From contig JAAENN010000255.1 in the NCBI GenBank assembly GCA_024224295.1, positions 1-64,000 on the forward strand: a stretch of 64,000 nucleotides of DNA, in the 5' to 3' direction. The position numbers and the translations under genes were made by a program. Positions within the stretch are counted from its first letter, which is position 1. Every line of letters starts with the position of its first letter. This DNA comes from Shimia sp. Its GTDB lineage: Bacteria > Pseudomonadota > Alphaproteobacteria > Rhodobacterales > Rhodobacteraceae. Under the pieces are notes generated by a model. The model made no database searches. It was not told the origin of the DNA and worked only from the letters and a program-made list of their open reading frames with translations. Shown piece by piece: positions 9,085-18,295 of the stretch.

Positions 9085-9876
9085 ATGACTGACACGCCAG
9101 AACGTGACGCCATCATCAAAGTCCGCGGGTTGCGCAATCAGTTTGGGCCACAGGTCGTGCATGACAATCTCGACTTGGATGTGTGGCGCGGTGAGGTGTT
9201 GGGTATTGTCGGCGGCTCGGGCACCGGTAAATCGGTGCTGTTGCGCACTATTGTTGGATTAAACAAGCCTGCGGCTGGTACGATTGAGGTGCTGGGCACC
9301 AATGTGCTTACCGCGCCTGAAGAGGAACGGCGCAGGGTGGAAACCCGTTGGGGTGTGGCGTTCCAGGACGGGGCGCTGTTCTCCTCGCTCACGGTTTTGC
9401 AGAACGTGATGGCGCCAATGCGCGAGCATCTGAAGCTGTCGAGCAATCTGATGACGGACCTGGGCGCGCTCAAGATCAGCCTTGTGGGGCTGCCGCAACT
9501 GGCCTGTGACAAGCTGCCCAGCGAGCTGTCGGGTGGGATGCGCAAACGCGCGGCCTTGGCGCGGGCGCTTGCACTGGACCCGCAGATTGTCTTTCTGGAC
9601 GAGCCGACTGCGGGCCTCGATCCCGTGGGAGCCGCCGCTTACGATGATTTGATTGGTGAGTTACAACGCAGTCTGGGCATCACCGTCTTTATGGTGACAC
9701 ATGATCTGGACAGTCTTTATGCGATTTGTGATCGCATTGCGGTGCTTGCCGAGAAGCGTGTTCTGGTAGAAGGTCCCATAGAAACAATGACCGATGTCGA
9801 TCATCCGTGGGTGCAGGAATATTTTACCGGCCCACGTGCGCGGGCGGCGCAGGTCAAAGGTATTGGGGGCACTTAG
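9085..9876 (+). CDS. ABC transporter ATP-binding protein, MlaF type
   Basis: The 263-residue ATPase has Walker A GGSGTGKSVLL, signature LSGGMRKRAALARAL, Walker B IVFLDEPTAGLDP and the switch histidine in VTHDL. The start MTDTPERD is chosen because it follows the permease stop by 2 nt; an upstream in-frame ATG lies deep inside the permease. Similarity to MlaF and operon position between permease and MCE protein make it the energy subunit of the lipid transporter. It contains 'RGLRNQFGPQVV', typical of MlaF proteins. Confidence 0.94.
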   Translation: MTDTPERDAIIKVRGLRNQFGPQVVHDNLDLDVWRGEVLGIVGGSGTGKSVLLRTIVGLNKPAAGTIEVLGTNVLTAPEEERRRVETRWGVAFQDGALFSSLTVLQNVMAPMREHLKLSSNLMTDLGALKISLVGLPQLACDKLPSELSGGMRKRAALARALALDPQIVFLDEPTAGLDPVGAAAYDDLIGELQRSLGITVFMVTHDLDSLYAICDRIAVLAEKRVLVEGPIETMTDVDHPWVQEYFTGPRARAAQVKGIGGT

Positions 9877-9879
9877 GGC

Positions 9880-11994
9880 ATGGAGACACGGGCAAACTAC
9901 CTCCTGATTGGGGTGTTCGCGCTGGTCGGCCTGATCGGCTCGTTCCTGTTTGTGCTCTGGCTTGCGAAAATCGATCTGGAAAAGCAATACGCCTATTACG
10001 ATGTGCTGTTTGAAAACGTTGGTGGCCTCGGAATGGCGGGCAGCGTGCGCTACAATGGCTTGCCGGTGGGGCAGGTTGTGATGCTGGAACTGGATGACGA
10101 GAATCCGTCGCTGGTGCGGGTGCGTATTGAGGTGGGCGCCGACACGCCCGTGAAAACTGACACGATTGCGAAACTGCAGGGACAAGGCGTCACCGGTGTG
10201 AGCTTTGTGGCGTTATCAGGTGGGACGGCGGATGCGGCGGCCTTGCAGCAATTCGGCGAGATCACGACGGAGAAGAGTGCCCTGCAATCCGTGGTCGAAG
10301 GCGCGCCACACTTGATGGAAAAGGCCATTGGCCTGCTTGAGAACCTGCAGGGTGTGGTCAGTGAAGAAAACACCGCAGCGGTGAACGAGTTGCTGGGTAA
10401 TCTTGCCAGCGCATCGGGACGACTGGATCGCACTTTGGCGGAGTTTGAGGAGCTGTCCGAGGATGTGGGCAGCGCAGCCCGGGAGATTGCGGCGTTCACC
10501 ACGCGGCTTGAGACGCTTTCGGACACAGCAGAAGAGACGCTGGTAGAGGCAACCGGCGCGCTTGGCTCCATCAAGGAAGCTGCGGAGCGCACCAAGGGCA
10601 CGCTGGACAATGCAGAAAGCGCCTTTGCCACGGCTGATAGCCTGATGAAAGAAGACCTCAAGGATTTCATTCAACGGGGTGCAGACGCGGCGGCGGCGCT
10701 GGAGAATGTGGTTGAGGTGCTGGAACCTTCGGCGGTTTCTGCGATGCAATCGGCGCAGGCGTTGATCGATGAACGTCTTCCCGCCTTGGTGCAGCAGGTG
10801 CAGGACACGGCGGCAGTTATGGAAACCCAGATCGCGCAGGTTGGCACCGATGCATCAAGCCTGATGGCGCGGTATGAGGACGTTGGCATCAGCGTGCAGG
10901 CGCGCGTGGAGCAGACCCAGACCGCCATTTCCGCTTTTGAGACAGCCACAAATGCGGCCACTGACACGCTCAACTCGGTGCGCGTGGCTTCAGATACGGC
11001 GACCACGGTGATGAACACAGACCTGCAACCCTTGGCGGATGAGGCCACAGCTGCCCTAACCACGGTGCGCGACTTGGCGACCACCAAAGTCTCGCCTCTT
11101 ATTGATCAAACCAATGCAACGCTGGTGGCGATTGAGACCGGTGTGGAAGAAATTACAGACCAGGGCGCGCTGATGTTGGAAACAGCCACGGCACGGTTGG
11201 TTGAGGCGCGGGGCACGCTTGAGAACTTCAATGAAGCGCTGGAGTTGTTTGACGAAATGCTGCGTTCGCTGGATGACACGGCGGATGGGGTGAACACGCT
11301 GGTGCGCGGTGGCGCAACCGAGATGGTGGAGGATGCCCGTGAAGCAGCGGCCAGCGCGCGCAGTGCTTTGGATGCCATCCGTGTGGCCGTGGATGAACGC
11401 CTGCCGGAGGTGGTGGACAATATCTCTGAAGCGGCGCAGTCGGCCAACACCATGATTGCCAGCATTGACACGTTGGCGGTGGATGCGACTGGCCAATTGG
11501 CCACGCTGTCTCCACAGGCCAGCGACGCTTTGCTGACCGCGATCGATACATTTGAGCGCTCCAACCGCACCCTGGAGGCGATCTATCAGGCGATGGAAAC
11601 CGCCGACGACACGCTATCAACGGCGGGGGAGACCTTTTCCGGTGTAAACCGGATTCTGGAGGAGGATGTGGACCAGATCGTTGCCGACATAGGCGGCGCC
11701 GTAGCGGCCGTGTCCGGTGCGGTGGATAGCGTGACCGGGGACATCGAAGTGGCCGCCAGCGACGTGCGCGCCGCCTCGCAATCCGCGGCCAACCTCATTG
11801 GCACGGTGGAGGCCGTGGTGGTTCAAAATGAACGCCAAGTTTCGGAGTTCTTGCGGCTTGGACTGCCGGAAACTGTACGTTTTGTGGAAGAAGCGCGCTT
11901 CCTTGTGCGCAATCTGGACCGTTTGGTGGAGCGCATTCGGCGCGATCCAGCGCGGTTCCTTTTAGGTACTCAAGGCTCGGAGTTCAGCCGATGA
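9880..11994 (+). CDS. MCE (MlaD-type) protein with very long C-terminal helical region
   Basis: The 704-residue protein has one N-terminal membrane helix (about 8-28: LIGVFALVGLIGSFLFVLWL) and a single MCE domain (about 38-118, with YNGLPVGQV and QGVTGVSFVALSGG). More than 550 residues of Ala/Thr/Asp/Glu-rich predicted helix follow, with recurring motifs such as SDTAEETL, ASDTATTVM and ADDTLSTAGETF. E. coli MlaD is only about 180 residues, so the tail is much longer and may form a periplasmic tunnel or needle as in Mce1/PqiB-like systems. It lies 3 nt after the ATPase gene and overlaps the lipoprotein gene by 4 nt. Confidence 0.92.
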   Translation: METRANYLLIGVFALVGLIGSFLFVLWLAKIDLEKQYAYYDVLFENVGGLGMAGSVRYNGLPVGQVVMLELDDENPSLVRVRIEVGADTPVKTDTIAKLQGQGVTGVSFVALSGGTADAAALQQFGEITTEKSALQSVVEGAPHLMEKAIGLLENLQGVVSEENTAAVNELLGNLASASGRLDRTLAEFEELSEDVGSAAREIAAFTTRLETLSDTAEETLVEATGALGSIKEAAERTKGTLDNAESAFATADSLMKEDLKDFIQRGADAAAALENVVEVLEPSAVSAMQSAQALIDERLPALVQQVQDTAAVMETQIAQVGTDASSLMARYEDVGISVQARVEQTQTAISAFETATNAATDTLNSVRVASDTATTVMNTDLQPLADEATAALTTVRDLATTKVSPLIDQTNATLVAIETGVEEITDQGALMLETATARLVEARGTLENFNEALELFDEMLRSLDDTADGVNTLVRGGATEMVEDAREAAASARSALDAIRVAVDERLPEVVDNISEAAQSANTMIASIDTLAVDATGQLATLSPQASDALLTAIDTFERSNRTLEAIYQAMETADDTLSTAGETFSGVNRILEEDVDQIVADIGGAVAAVSGAVDSVTGDIEVAASDVRAASQSAANLIGTVEAVVVQNERQVSEFLRLGLPETVRFVEEARFLVRNLDRLVERIRRDPARFLLGTQGSEFSR

Positions 11995-12653
11995 TGCGAT
12001 GGATGTCTCTTGTTTTGCTTGGTTGCAGTTTGGCCGTGTCCGGCTGTAGTGGGCTTGGCACAATCAGCCGGGCCACCGCGCCCACCGATCTTTACACGCT
12101 GACTCCAAAGAGCACGTTTGATACCGGTCTGCCGCGCCTGCGGCAGCAGTTAACGGTTGAGGAACCAACGGCTTCCTCAGCGGTGAATACCGATCAGGTC
12201 GCGGTGCAGCCTACGCCTTACCGGTTTGAATACCTGCCCCGCGCACGCTGGGTCGATCGTGCGCCGGTTATGCTGCAGACGCTGCTGATTGAGAGCTATG
12301 AGAACAGTGGTAAAGTGGGGGCCGTCGGCCGCTCATCTGTTGGACTGCGCCCGGACTACATGATCGTCAGTGACCTGCGCGAGTTTCAGGCCCGCCTACC
12401 CAAAGCGGACAGTGAAAGCGAAACGCTTGAGATTCATGTGATGCTTAACATCAAGATTGTCGATGCGTTTGACGATCACATCATTGGCTCAAAAACCTTT
12501 GAGCGGGTGGCCATTTCGCCATCTGATGAAATGGATGACATCGTTTTGGCCTTTGATGAGGCACTGGGCAAAAGCATGCGGCGTGCCGTCGAGTGGAGCG
12601 TGAAAACCATTTACAGCCATGGGCAGCGCAACCCGCGCCCCACGCTGCGTTAG
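11991..12653 (+). CDS. ABC-type transport auxiliary lipoprotein (PqiC/DUF330-like)
   Basis: The 220-residue protein has a lipoprotein signal ending in the lipobox LAVSGC. The mature part has the YTLTPKSTF strand near the N-terminus and a PqiC/ABC_trans_aux-like fold (VAVQPTPYRFEYLPRARWVDRAPVMLQTLL). In pqi-type operons such lipoproteins sit at the outer membrane and complete the MCE bridge. The ATG overlaps the MCE stop (ATGA), so it is the last gene of the four-gene operon. Its 3' end overlaps the convergent secreted-protein gene by 3 nt. No terminator is visible. Confidence 0.87.
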   Translation: MMRWMSLVLLGCSLAVSGCSGLGTISRATAPTDLYTLTPKSTFDTGLPRLRQQLTVEEPTASSAVNTDQVAVQPTPYRFEYLPRARWVDRAPVMLQTLLIESYENSGKVGAVGRSSVGLRPDYMIVSDLREFQARLPKADSESETLEIHVMLNIKIVDAFDDHIIGSKTFERVAISPSDEMDDIVLAFDEALGKSMRRAVEWSVKTIYSHGQRNPRPTLR

Positions 12654-13288
12654 TAGACCTTCAGACGGCACAACATCGTGTTGTTGGTTTCCAAGTCTGG
12701 GCCCCAGATGAACTCCGCCGCGCGGTCCCATGAAATTTCTGTGTAGCCACCTTTGGGACGCACATCGCGTTTCTGATATTCGGTGGCGTTGGACCAGTCT
12801 GAGTCGTCAAAGTAATTGGCGGTCCACCCGCGTGGAGGTGTGGTGGCCTCAAATCCACAGGGGCCTTGGCCAACTCTGGGGTTGCGTTCTTTTGCGCAGG
12901 CTTTGTTCAGGGGCGCGTTGTGGATCACCTTACAGCGCCAGTCGCTGTTGGACACCGCTACGCTCTCACCAGCGGCATTTTTGATCTGTAGAATAACCCC
13001 ACCATCGCCCATCTGCTGTTTGCGCGTGCCGATGTATTCTAACCCGGTGTCGTTCTCTTTGAAATCTTTGGCGATGATCGCCAGTGTGAACGGGCGCTCT
13101 GCCTGAAAGGTGAAGCTTTCCGCGTTGAACGATCGTTTTGTGGCAATGGAGATCCGGTCCTCGCCCACCTTTGACCCTTTGGCATAAAGCGCGAACCAGT
13201 TGTCGGCCCAAACATCCGCTTTGAAGGTTTCTGCGGTTGCGGCGGTACTGAGAACCAGCGTGAGGGCGCCCCCGAGGACATGTTTCAT
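12650..13288 (-). CDS. Secreted protein of unknown function
   Basis: Starting at MKHVLGG (GGAGG 6 nt upstream), the 212-residue protein begins with a signal peptide (LVLSTAATAETFKADVW, cleavage near ATA-ET). The mature part has several Trp residues and paired Cys (SDWRCKVIHN, NKACAKERN, GQGPCGFEA). It has a YFDDSDW segment typical of galactose-binding-like beta-sandwich domains, and ends in NNTMLCRLKVY. I do not recognise a named family. It is a lone minus-strand gene convergent with the MCE operon. A periplasmic or extracellular binding role is only a guess. Confidence 0.75.
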   Translation of the reverse strand: MKHVLGGALTLVLSTAATAETFKADVWADNWFALYAKGSKVGEDRISIATKRSFNAESFTFQAERPFTLAIIAKDFKENDTGLEYIGTRKQQMGDGGVILQIKNAAGESVAVSNSDWRCKVIHNAPLNKACAKERNPRVGQGPCGFEATTPPRGWTANYFDDSDWSNATEYQKRDVRPKGGYTEISWDRAAEFIWGPDLETNNTMLCRLKVY

Positions 13289-13354
13289 GTCGACCTCCAA
13301 AACTTGCCTTACCTAGTGGTAGCAGCTTGTCGGCTCTGTCGGAAAACAAATTGC

Positions 13355-13387
13355 CAAAAGGGTAAAGGCGCCCCTAAGGACGCCTTT
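13355..13387 (-). terminator. Rho-independent terminator after leuB
   Basis: Read on the minus strand, AAAGGCGTCC, the loop TTAG and GGGCGCCTTT form a 10-bp stem with one G-T pair, followed by a T-rich run, 28 bp past the leuB stop. Confidence 0.75.
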
Positions 13388-13414
13388 GGCAATTTTGATA
13401 AGAAGCGCTTGCGC

Positions 13415-14518
13415 TTACAGGCTGGCGTCCAGTGCGGCCAACAGGGCATCGCCCATCTCAGAGGTGGACACCGGGGTGCCGCCGTCCGCTTGCATCAGGT
13501 CACCGGTGCGCACACCATCGGCCAGCACTTTCTCAACAGCCGCTTCCAGTCGGTCCGCCTCTGCACCTTCGCTGAAGGAGTAGCGCAGCGCCATGGCAAA
13601 GGAGAGCACACAAGCGCATGGGTTGGCTTTGCCTTCGCCAGCGATGTCTGGCGCGGAACCATGTACGGGTTCGTAAAGAGCTTTCGGGCGGCCGTTGTCC
13701 ATTGGCGCGCCAAGGGAGGCCGATGGCAGCATGCCGAGCGAGCCGGTCAGCATCGCGGCACAGTCGGACAGGATGTCGCCAAACAGGTTGTCGGTGTAGA
13801 TCACGTCAAACTGCTTTGGTGCGCGTACCAACTGCATCGCGCCGTTGTCGGCATACATGTGGGAGACTTCCACCTCTGGGTAGTCTTTGGCCACTTCGTT
13901 GACCACTTCACGCCACAGGATACCGCTTTCCATCACGTTGGCTTTTTCCATGGAGCACAGACGCTTGTCGCGCTTCATCGCCAGTTCAAACGCAGAGCGT
14001 GCACCGCGTTCGATTTCGGATTCAGTGTAGCGCTGGGTGTTGATACCCACACGCTCGTTGCCTTCTTCGAAGATGCCGCGCGGCTCGCCGAAGTACACGC
14101 CAGAAGTCAGCTCGCGCACGATCATGATGTCCAGGCCGGCCACAATGTGAGTTTTCAGCGAGGAAAAATCTGCCAGCGCGTCAAAGCATTGCGCAGGGCG
14201 CAGGTTGGCATAAAGATCCATCTCTTTGCGCAGACGCAGCAGGCCGCGCTCTGGTTTTACCGAGAAGTCCAGATCGTCGTATTTTGGACCACCCACAGCG
14301 CCGAGCAGAACCGCGTCCACTTGTTGGGCTTTCGCCATGGTGTTGTCGTGCAGCGGTACGCCGTGTTTGTCATAGGCTGCGCCGCCAACAAGGTCTTCGC
14401 TCACGTCAAATTTCAGGCCACGCTTGTCGCCAAACCAGCCAATAATACGCTGGACTTGGGCCATGACTTCGGGGCCGATGCCGTCGCCGGCGAGGATGAG
14501 AAGCGAAGGGGTGCTCAT
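13415..14518 (-). CDS. leuB: 3-isopropylmalate dehydrogenase
   Basis: The 367-residue protein opens with [17 protein letters not shown] and has the substrate loop [19 protein letters not shown], the catalytic region [23 protein letters not shown], and the NAD motif [18 protein letters not shown]. It oxidatively decarboxylates 3-isopropylmalate to 2-oxoisocaproate in leucine synthesis. It is separated from leuCD (19244-21268, same strand) by six genes, a dispersed arrangement. A strong terminator follows. Confidence 0.97.
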   Translation of the reverse strand: MSTPSLLILAGDGIGPEVMAQVQRIIGWFGDKRGLKFDVSEDLVGGAAYDKHGVPLHDNTMAKAQQVDAVLLGAVGGPKYDDLDFSVKPERGLLRLRKEMDLYANLRPAQCFDALADFSSLKTHIVAGLDIMIVRELTSGVYFGEPRGIFEEGNERVGINTQRYTESEIERGARSAFELAMKRDKRLCSMEKANVMESGILWREVVNEVAKDYPEVEVSHMYADNGAMQLVRAPKQFDVIYTDNLFGDILSDCAAMLTGSLGMLPSASLGAPMDNGRPKALYEPVHGSAPDIAGEGKANPCACVLSFAMALRYSFSEGAEADRLEAAVEKVLADGVRTGDLMQADGGTPVSTSEMGDALLAALDASL

Positions 14519-14576
14519 TGCGGTGCGTCCTTGATCAAATAGGTTCGCTACGGGTTACCGATTGGCGGGTGAAAGA

Positions 14577-15473
14577 TCAAGAAACAAAGGGCTTTAATGC
14601 GCTCTCCAGCAGGCTCCAGACGCGGGAAATGCGAGGGGTGTGGCGCAGGCTTTCATGGGCGGTGAGCCAGACCGGCAAATGCGGGATTGGAAAGTCGATT
14701 TTGATCTCTTCGATTCCCGGTGTCTGTCGCGCAATGTGGCTTTGGCAAAACCCCAATCCGCAACCTGCACGCACCAACTCCCAATAGGTGGTTTGATGGT
14801 CGCAGCGCACCGGAAACCAGTCCCGAGTGGCGGGGATGCTCATGGCGCGCATTTCGCGGATAATGTCGTCATTGGCGTCATAGCCTACGATGTCATGGTG
14901 CGGCAGGTCGTGGGCCCCAGACGGTCGGCCTTTGCGGGCGATGTAGCTCTCGGCAGCAAACATGCCAAGCGCGATGTCGCCGAGATGTTTGGTGATCATG
15001 TCGAGTTGCGCGGGGCGGTACATCCGCACGGCAATATCGGCCTCGCGAAACAGCAGGTTTTGCGATTGATCGGATGGCACCAGCTCGACCTGGATTTGCG
15101 GTTCCTGTTGGCGGAGGTCAGCCAGAATGTTGGGCATCACGTGATGCGCCATGAAGACAGAGGTGGAGATGCGCACGGTGCCGGCCAGGTCGGTTTCCCC
15201 ACCGGCGGCGGCCAGCGACAGGTCGGCCATGGCGGCGGCCATACGTTGCGCGGGTGCGAGCAAGGCTTGACCTGTGTCCGTCAACTCAAAGCCGCGCGCG
15301 TGGCGGTGGAAGACCTCAACTTTCAGCGTGTCCTCGAGCGTTTTGATATGGCGTCCCAATGTGGGTTGGGAGGCATTGAGCTGCCGCGCCGCACCAGACA
15401 AAGAGCCGGTTTCCGCCACAGCCAGAAAGGACTGGATCAACGACCAGTCAAGGTTTGAGAGTGTTTTGTCCAT
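14577..15473 (-). CDS. LysR-family transcriptional regulator
   Basis: The 298-residue protein has a canonical LysR N-terminal helix-turn-helix (LIQSFLAVAETGSLSGAARQLNASQPTLGRHIKTLEDT, quoted in parts) and a periplasmic-binding-like effector domain. It is divergent from an NAD(P)-binding oxidoreductase gene at 15571. A 14-bp palindrome overlaps its own start codon, which suits autoregulation and control of the neighbour. The effector is unknown. Confidence 0.93.
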   Translation of the reverse strand: MDKTLSNLDWSLIQSFLAVAETGSLSGAARQLNASQPTLGRHIKTLEDTLKVEVFHRHARGFELTDTGQALLAPAQRMAAAMADLSLAAAGGETDLAGTVRISTSVFMAHHVMPNILADLRQQEPQIQVELVPSDQSQNLLFREADIAVRMYRPAQLDMITKHLGDIALGMFAAESYIARKGRPSGAHDLPHHDIVGYDANDDIIREMRAMSIPATRDWFPVRCDHQTTYWELVRAGCGLGFCQSHIARQTPGIEEIKIDFPIPHLPVWLTAHESLRHTPRISRVWSLLESALKPFVS

Positions 15474-15485
15474 TCATTTATGAAT
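15472..15485. promoter_or_regulatory. 14-bp palindrome, candidate LysR operator
   Basis: ATTCATTTATGAAT is a perfect palindrome (6-bp arms, TT centre) that overlaps the LysR start codon in the 97-bp gap between the divergent genes. It fits the LysR-type palindromic operator pattern. Binding is inferred. Confidence 0.45.
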
Positions 15486-15570
15486 AACATGGCTGCACAT
15501 TTCGCCAATACCTAACTGACTTCGAATGCCGCATGTTTGTCTCAGGACGCCAGACAGCAGGAGACAGATC

Positions 15571-16467
15571 ATGGCAAAGACGGTTTTGATACTTGGCGCA
15601 AATGGCCGGTTTGGACGCAACGCAGCACAAGCTTTTGCCAAGGCTGGATGGAGCGTACGCCGTTTCGATCGCAGCAAAGACCGGCTGCGCGAGGCTGTGC
15701 ATGGGGTGCAGGTCATCGTGAACGCCTGGAACCCGCAATATTTTGACTGGGCGACGCAGGTGCCCAAGCTGCACGACGAGGTGATTGCCGCTGCCAAGAT
15801 GGTGGATGCCACGGTGATTGTGCCGGGCAACGTCTATGTCTATGGCGAACAAGCCCCTAGCCCGTGGGGTGTGACCACCCCGCATCAGGCAGAAAACCCA
15901 TTGGGCCAAATCCGGCGGGACATGGAACGAGCCTATCGCTTTAGCGAGGTGCGCACGATCATTCTACGGGCTGGTGATTTCATCGACATTGAGGCTTCAG
16001 GTAATTGGTTTGACATGATCATGACGCCCAAAATTGGCCGGGGCGTGATGACCTATCCGGGCAAGCGCGACGTGGACCATGCTTGGGCCTATCTGCCGGA
16101 TCTTTGCCGTGCCACCGTGATGTTGGCGGAGAAGCGCGATCAGCTGAACCGTTTTGAAGACGTGCCGTTCCCGGGTTACACGCTGACAGGCAATGACCTG
16201 TCGCAGGCTTTGGAGCAGGTTCTGGGGCGCACGTTGAAGGTCAAATCCATGGCGTGGTGGGCCATCCAGCTGGCCTCGCCGGTGTGGAAGCTGGCGCCGC
16301 ATCTGCTAGAAATGCGCTACCTGTGGAACACGCCGCATCGTCTGGATGGCGCACGGTTTGAAGAGTTGCTGCCGGAGTTTGAACCCACCGAGTTGCACAA
16401 GGCATTGGCTATCGCACTGACTGAGACAGCCGTGCCTCAAAAAGCGATGTCGACCCAAACCATATGA
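15571..16467 (+). CDS. NAD(P)-binding epimerase/NmrA-like oxidoreductase
   Basis: The 298-residue protein has an N-terminal Rossmann motif TVLILGANGRFGRNAAQAF, and the body resembles atypical short-chain/NAD-dependent epimerase proteins (VIVPGNVYVYGEQ with Tyr). The ATG is set by CAGGAGA just upstream; an upstream in-frame ATG lacks a site. Members bind NAD(P)H and act as reductases or redox sensors. It is divergent from the LysR gene, which probably controls it. Its 3' end overlaps the convergent nuclease-family gene by 31 bp. Confidence 0.85.
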   Translation: MAKTVLILGANGRFGRNAAQAFAKAGWSVRRFDRSKDRLREAVHGVQVIVNAWNPQYFDWATQVPKLHDEVIAAAKMVDATVIVPGNVYVYGEQAPSPWGVTTPHQAENPLGQIRRDMERAYRFSEVRTIILRAGDFIDIEASGNWFDMIMTPKIGRGVMTYPGKRDVDHAWAYLPDLCRATVMLAEKRDQLNRFEDVPFPGYTLTGNDLSQALEQVLGRTLKVKSMAWWAIQLASPVWKLAPHLLEMRYLWNTPHRLDGARFEELLPEFEPTELHKALAIALTETAVPQKAMSTQTI

Positions 16468-17582
16468 TGGCGGCTGGCCTTGATGTCTTTCACGGACAAC
16501 AACTCATGGCCCGGCGCGCCGGGCTTGGGCCAGAAAATCCCGGCATCGATCACCTTCAGATCGGTGCTGGGCAGGACGTAATCAACACGTAAATCCCCGG
16601 GCGTCGGCTCGCGCCAATCGACGGTTGGGCCGGCCTGTGCCAGCGGGTCTTGCAGGCGCGGATCATTGAGCAGTGTTTGAATGGCTTCGTGCCGACCCTC
16701 GCCTTGTGTGGGATCAAGGTTCGCCCCGCCCATCACAACAATTGGCGGCTGTGGCGCGGCGCCAAGCTTGCCATCAAGCAGGTGGCTCCAAATCCGAATT
16801 TCATCCGCATTGCGCAGCCCGTTTAGATTCTCCGGCCCGTCAAACACCGGCGGCCCTGCGGCAAAAAGCATGAGTGTCACCGGGCCATCTGGGTGCCTTA
16901 CGGGCAATACCCAGTGGCCGTTGGATGAAAGGCGCTGGATGGCCTGCGCCTCCTCTGACGGGAACGGAACCCCATCAGCTTCGGGAAGGGTGGCCTCCGG
17001 CAAATCACGCCACAGCAGTGCAGAGAAATCCGTTGCGTCCCCAAAGGGCCAGCGTGACAAGACAATCATACCGCTTGCCCCGCGGAACTTGCCATATCCC
17101 TGCGCATCCGCAGGTGTGTGCAGCCGCCCGTCGCCGTTCATGTCGAGCCCTGTTGGGATTCCCGTGTTTGGGGGCAGCGCAAAGACATGCGGATAGTCCA
17201 GGCCGCCTTTGCCAAAGTGGTCGCGCAACGCTGTGGCACCGAGCAGATCGGCGTCATAGTCCACGCCTTGAAGGAACAGGATGTCGGGGGCGAGATGCGT
17301 CACAACTTGCGTGATTGCCACAACCTGCGGATCGTCTCGCGTGATGTCGCGCAGCATGATGCCCGGCCCCTTGCGGGTCAGTTCCACATCATAGGTTGCC
17401 ACGCGGATGGTTTCCGCGTGGGCAATGCTAACAAATAATAGAAGGCCAATCAGGCGGCCGAGGACACCGGATGCGTGCCGCGCGACGCGGCGTAGGCGCG
17501 ACGACGGTTCTCGTCGATCATGGTGGCAATGCGGCTCATGGCAATGCCGCGCATGATCATGCTGGCCGGTATGAAAGCCCAT
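16437..17582 (-). CDS. Endonuclease/exonuclease/phosphatase-family secreted protein (start uncertain)
   Basis: The conserved part begins at ETIRVATYDVELTRKGPG and carries the EEP-fold elements DILFLQGVDYD, VVMGGANLDPTQGEG, and DWREPTPGDLRVDYVLPS ending in a catalytic SKHHMVW-like stretch (ASRHHMVWVD). A signal-peptide-like run (LIGLLLFVSIAHA) precedes it. The only standard start codon in frame is the ATG at 17582, which would overlap the upstream gene by 133 bp and place about 43 unusual His/Arg-rich residues before the signal. A CTG at 17453 beside the upstream stop is an alternative. The substrate (nucleic acid or phosphoester) is not determined. Confidence 0.78.
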   Translation of the reverse strand: MGFHTGQHDHARHCHEPHCHHDRREPSSRLRRVARHASGVLGRLIGLLLFVSIAHAETIRVATYDVELTRKGPGIMLRDITRDDPQVVAITQVVTHLAPDILFLQGVDYDADLLGATALRDHFGKGGLDYPHVFALPPNTGIPTGLDMNGDGRLHTPADAQGYGKFRGASGMIVLSRWPFGDATDFSALLWRDLPEATLPEADGVPFPSEEAQAIQRLSSNGHWVLPVRHPDGPVTLMLFAAGPPVFDGPENLNGLRNADEIRIWSHLLDGKLGAAPQPPIVVMGGANLDPTQGEGRHEAIQTLLNDPRLQDPLAQAGPTVDWREPTPGDLRVDYVLPSTDLKVIDAGIFWPKPGAPGHELLSVKDIKASRHHMVWVDIAF

Positions 17583-18295
17583 GCGCTGATGGTCCAGATC
17601 ATTGTCATCGGATCGCTTAAGTAGATTGGATCAATCAGGTCCGACATCATCTGAATGATCGCCGGGATTAAGAATGGCATAAGAAATCCTAACGCAATGT
17701 TAAGACGGCCATCCCGTTGCAGACGTGGTAGCACATCGCCGCCCGCTGTTGGGTCAAAAAGCGGCAGGTTGATCCAGACGTTAAACGCCCCGTTTCGCGC
17801 GGGCCATTCCAGGATGCGCACGAAGAAATAGAAAACAGCCAACGTCATCAGGGAGATCAGATAGCTGAGACCAGACGCGGTGCGCACCTCTTTGATCAGC
17901 TCCGGCGTGGCGTTGTCTGGCAGCATGATCACCATCAGCCGCACAGGCGAGTATGGGAAATCAATCGCGTCGCCCACAATGATGCCAAGCGCATGCAAAA
18001 AGGCGGTTAAGGCGTTGGGCGCCACTTCGCCACGGGCAATCACCGAAAGTGCAAACACGGTGGAAAAGATCGCCAGAAACCGCAGCCGGTTGAACGGCGG
18101 GGCGTGGCGGAATTCGATGAAGGACGGGCTTGTGGTCACATACTCTATGAACACTAGGATTGAGCTAAAGATCGCAAACAGCAGAACAATATGCACCACA
18201 TCTTCGCTCACGGTGGGCAAGATGATGGCTGGCAATGCAAAGAGCAATGCCACCAGTCCCGCACGCGTTGCCGCGCCAATGATTCTGCCTATCAC
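17450..18295 (-). CDS. Conserved multi-pass membrane protein of unknown function
   Basis: The 281-residue protein has six or seven hydrophobic segments, for example AGLVALLFALPAIILP, IVLLFAIFSSILVFIEYV, LISLMTLAVFYFFVRIL and IALGFLMPFLIPAII. The start is GTG at 18295; no better ATG lies near. The C-terminal tail is basic (AMSRIATMIDENRRRAYAASRG). I recognise no family. It lies immediately upstream of the nuclease-family gene, with overlapping frames, so the two are probably co-transcribed. There is no evidence for a substrate. Confidence 0.75.
   Translation of the reverse strand: MIGRIIGAATRAGLVALLFALPAIILPTVSEDVVHIVLLFAIFSSILVFIEYVTTSPSFIEFRHAPPFNRLRFLAIFSTVFALSVIARGEVAPNALTAFLHALGIIVGDAIDFPYSPVRLMVIMLPDNATPELIKEVRTASGLSYLISLMTLAVFYFFVRILEWPARNGAFNVWINLPLFDPTAGGDVLPRLQRDGRLNIALGFLMPFLIPAIIQMMSDLIDPIYLSDPMTMIWTISAWAFIPASMIMRGIAMSRIATMIDENRRRAYAASRGTHPVSSAA

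Noticed and set aside
13280-14542. Plus-strand frame of 420 codons
   Set aside because: It is the reverse complement of leuB and has no protein family features.
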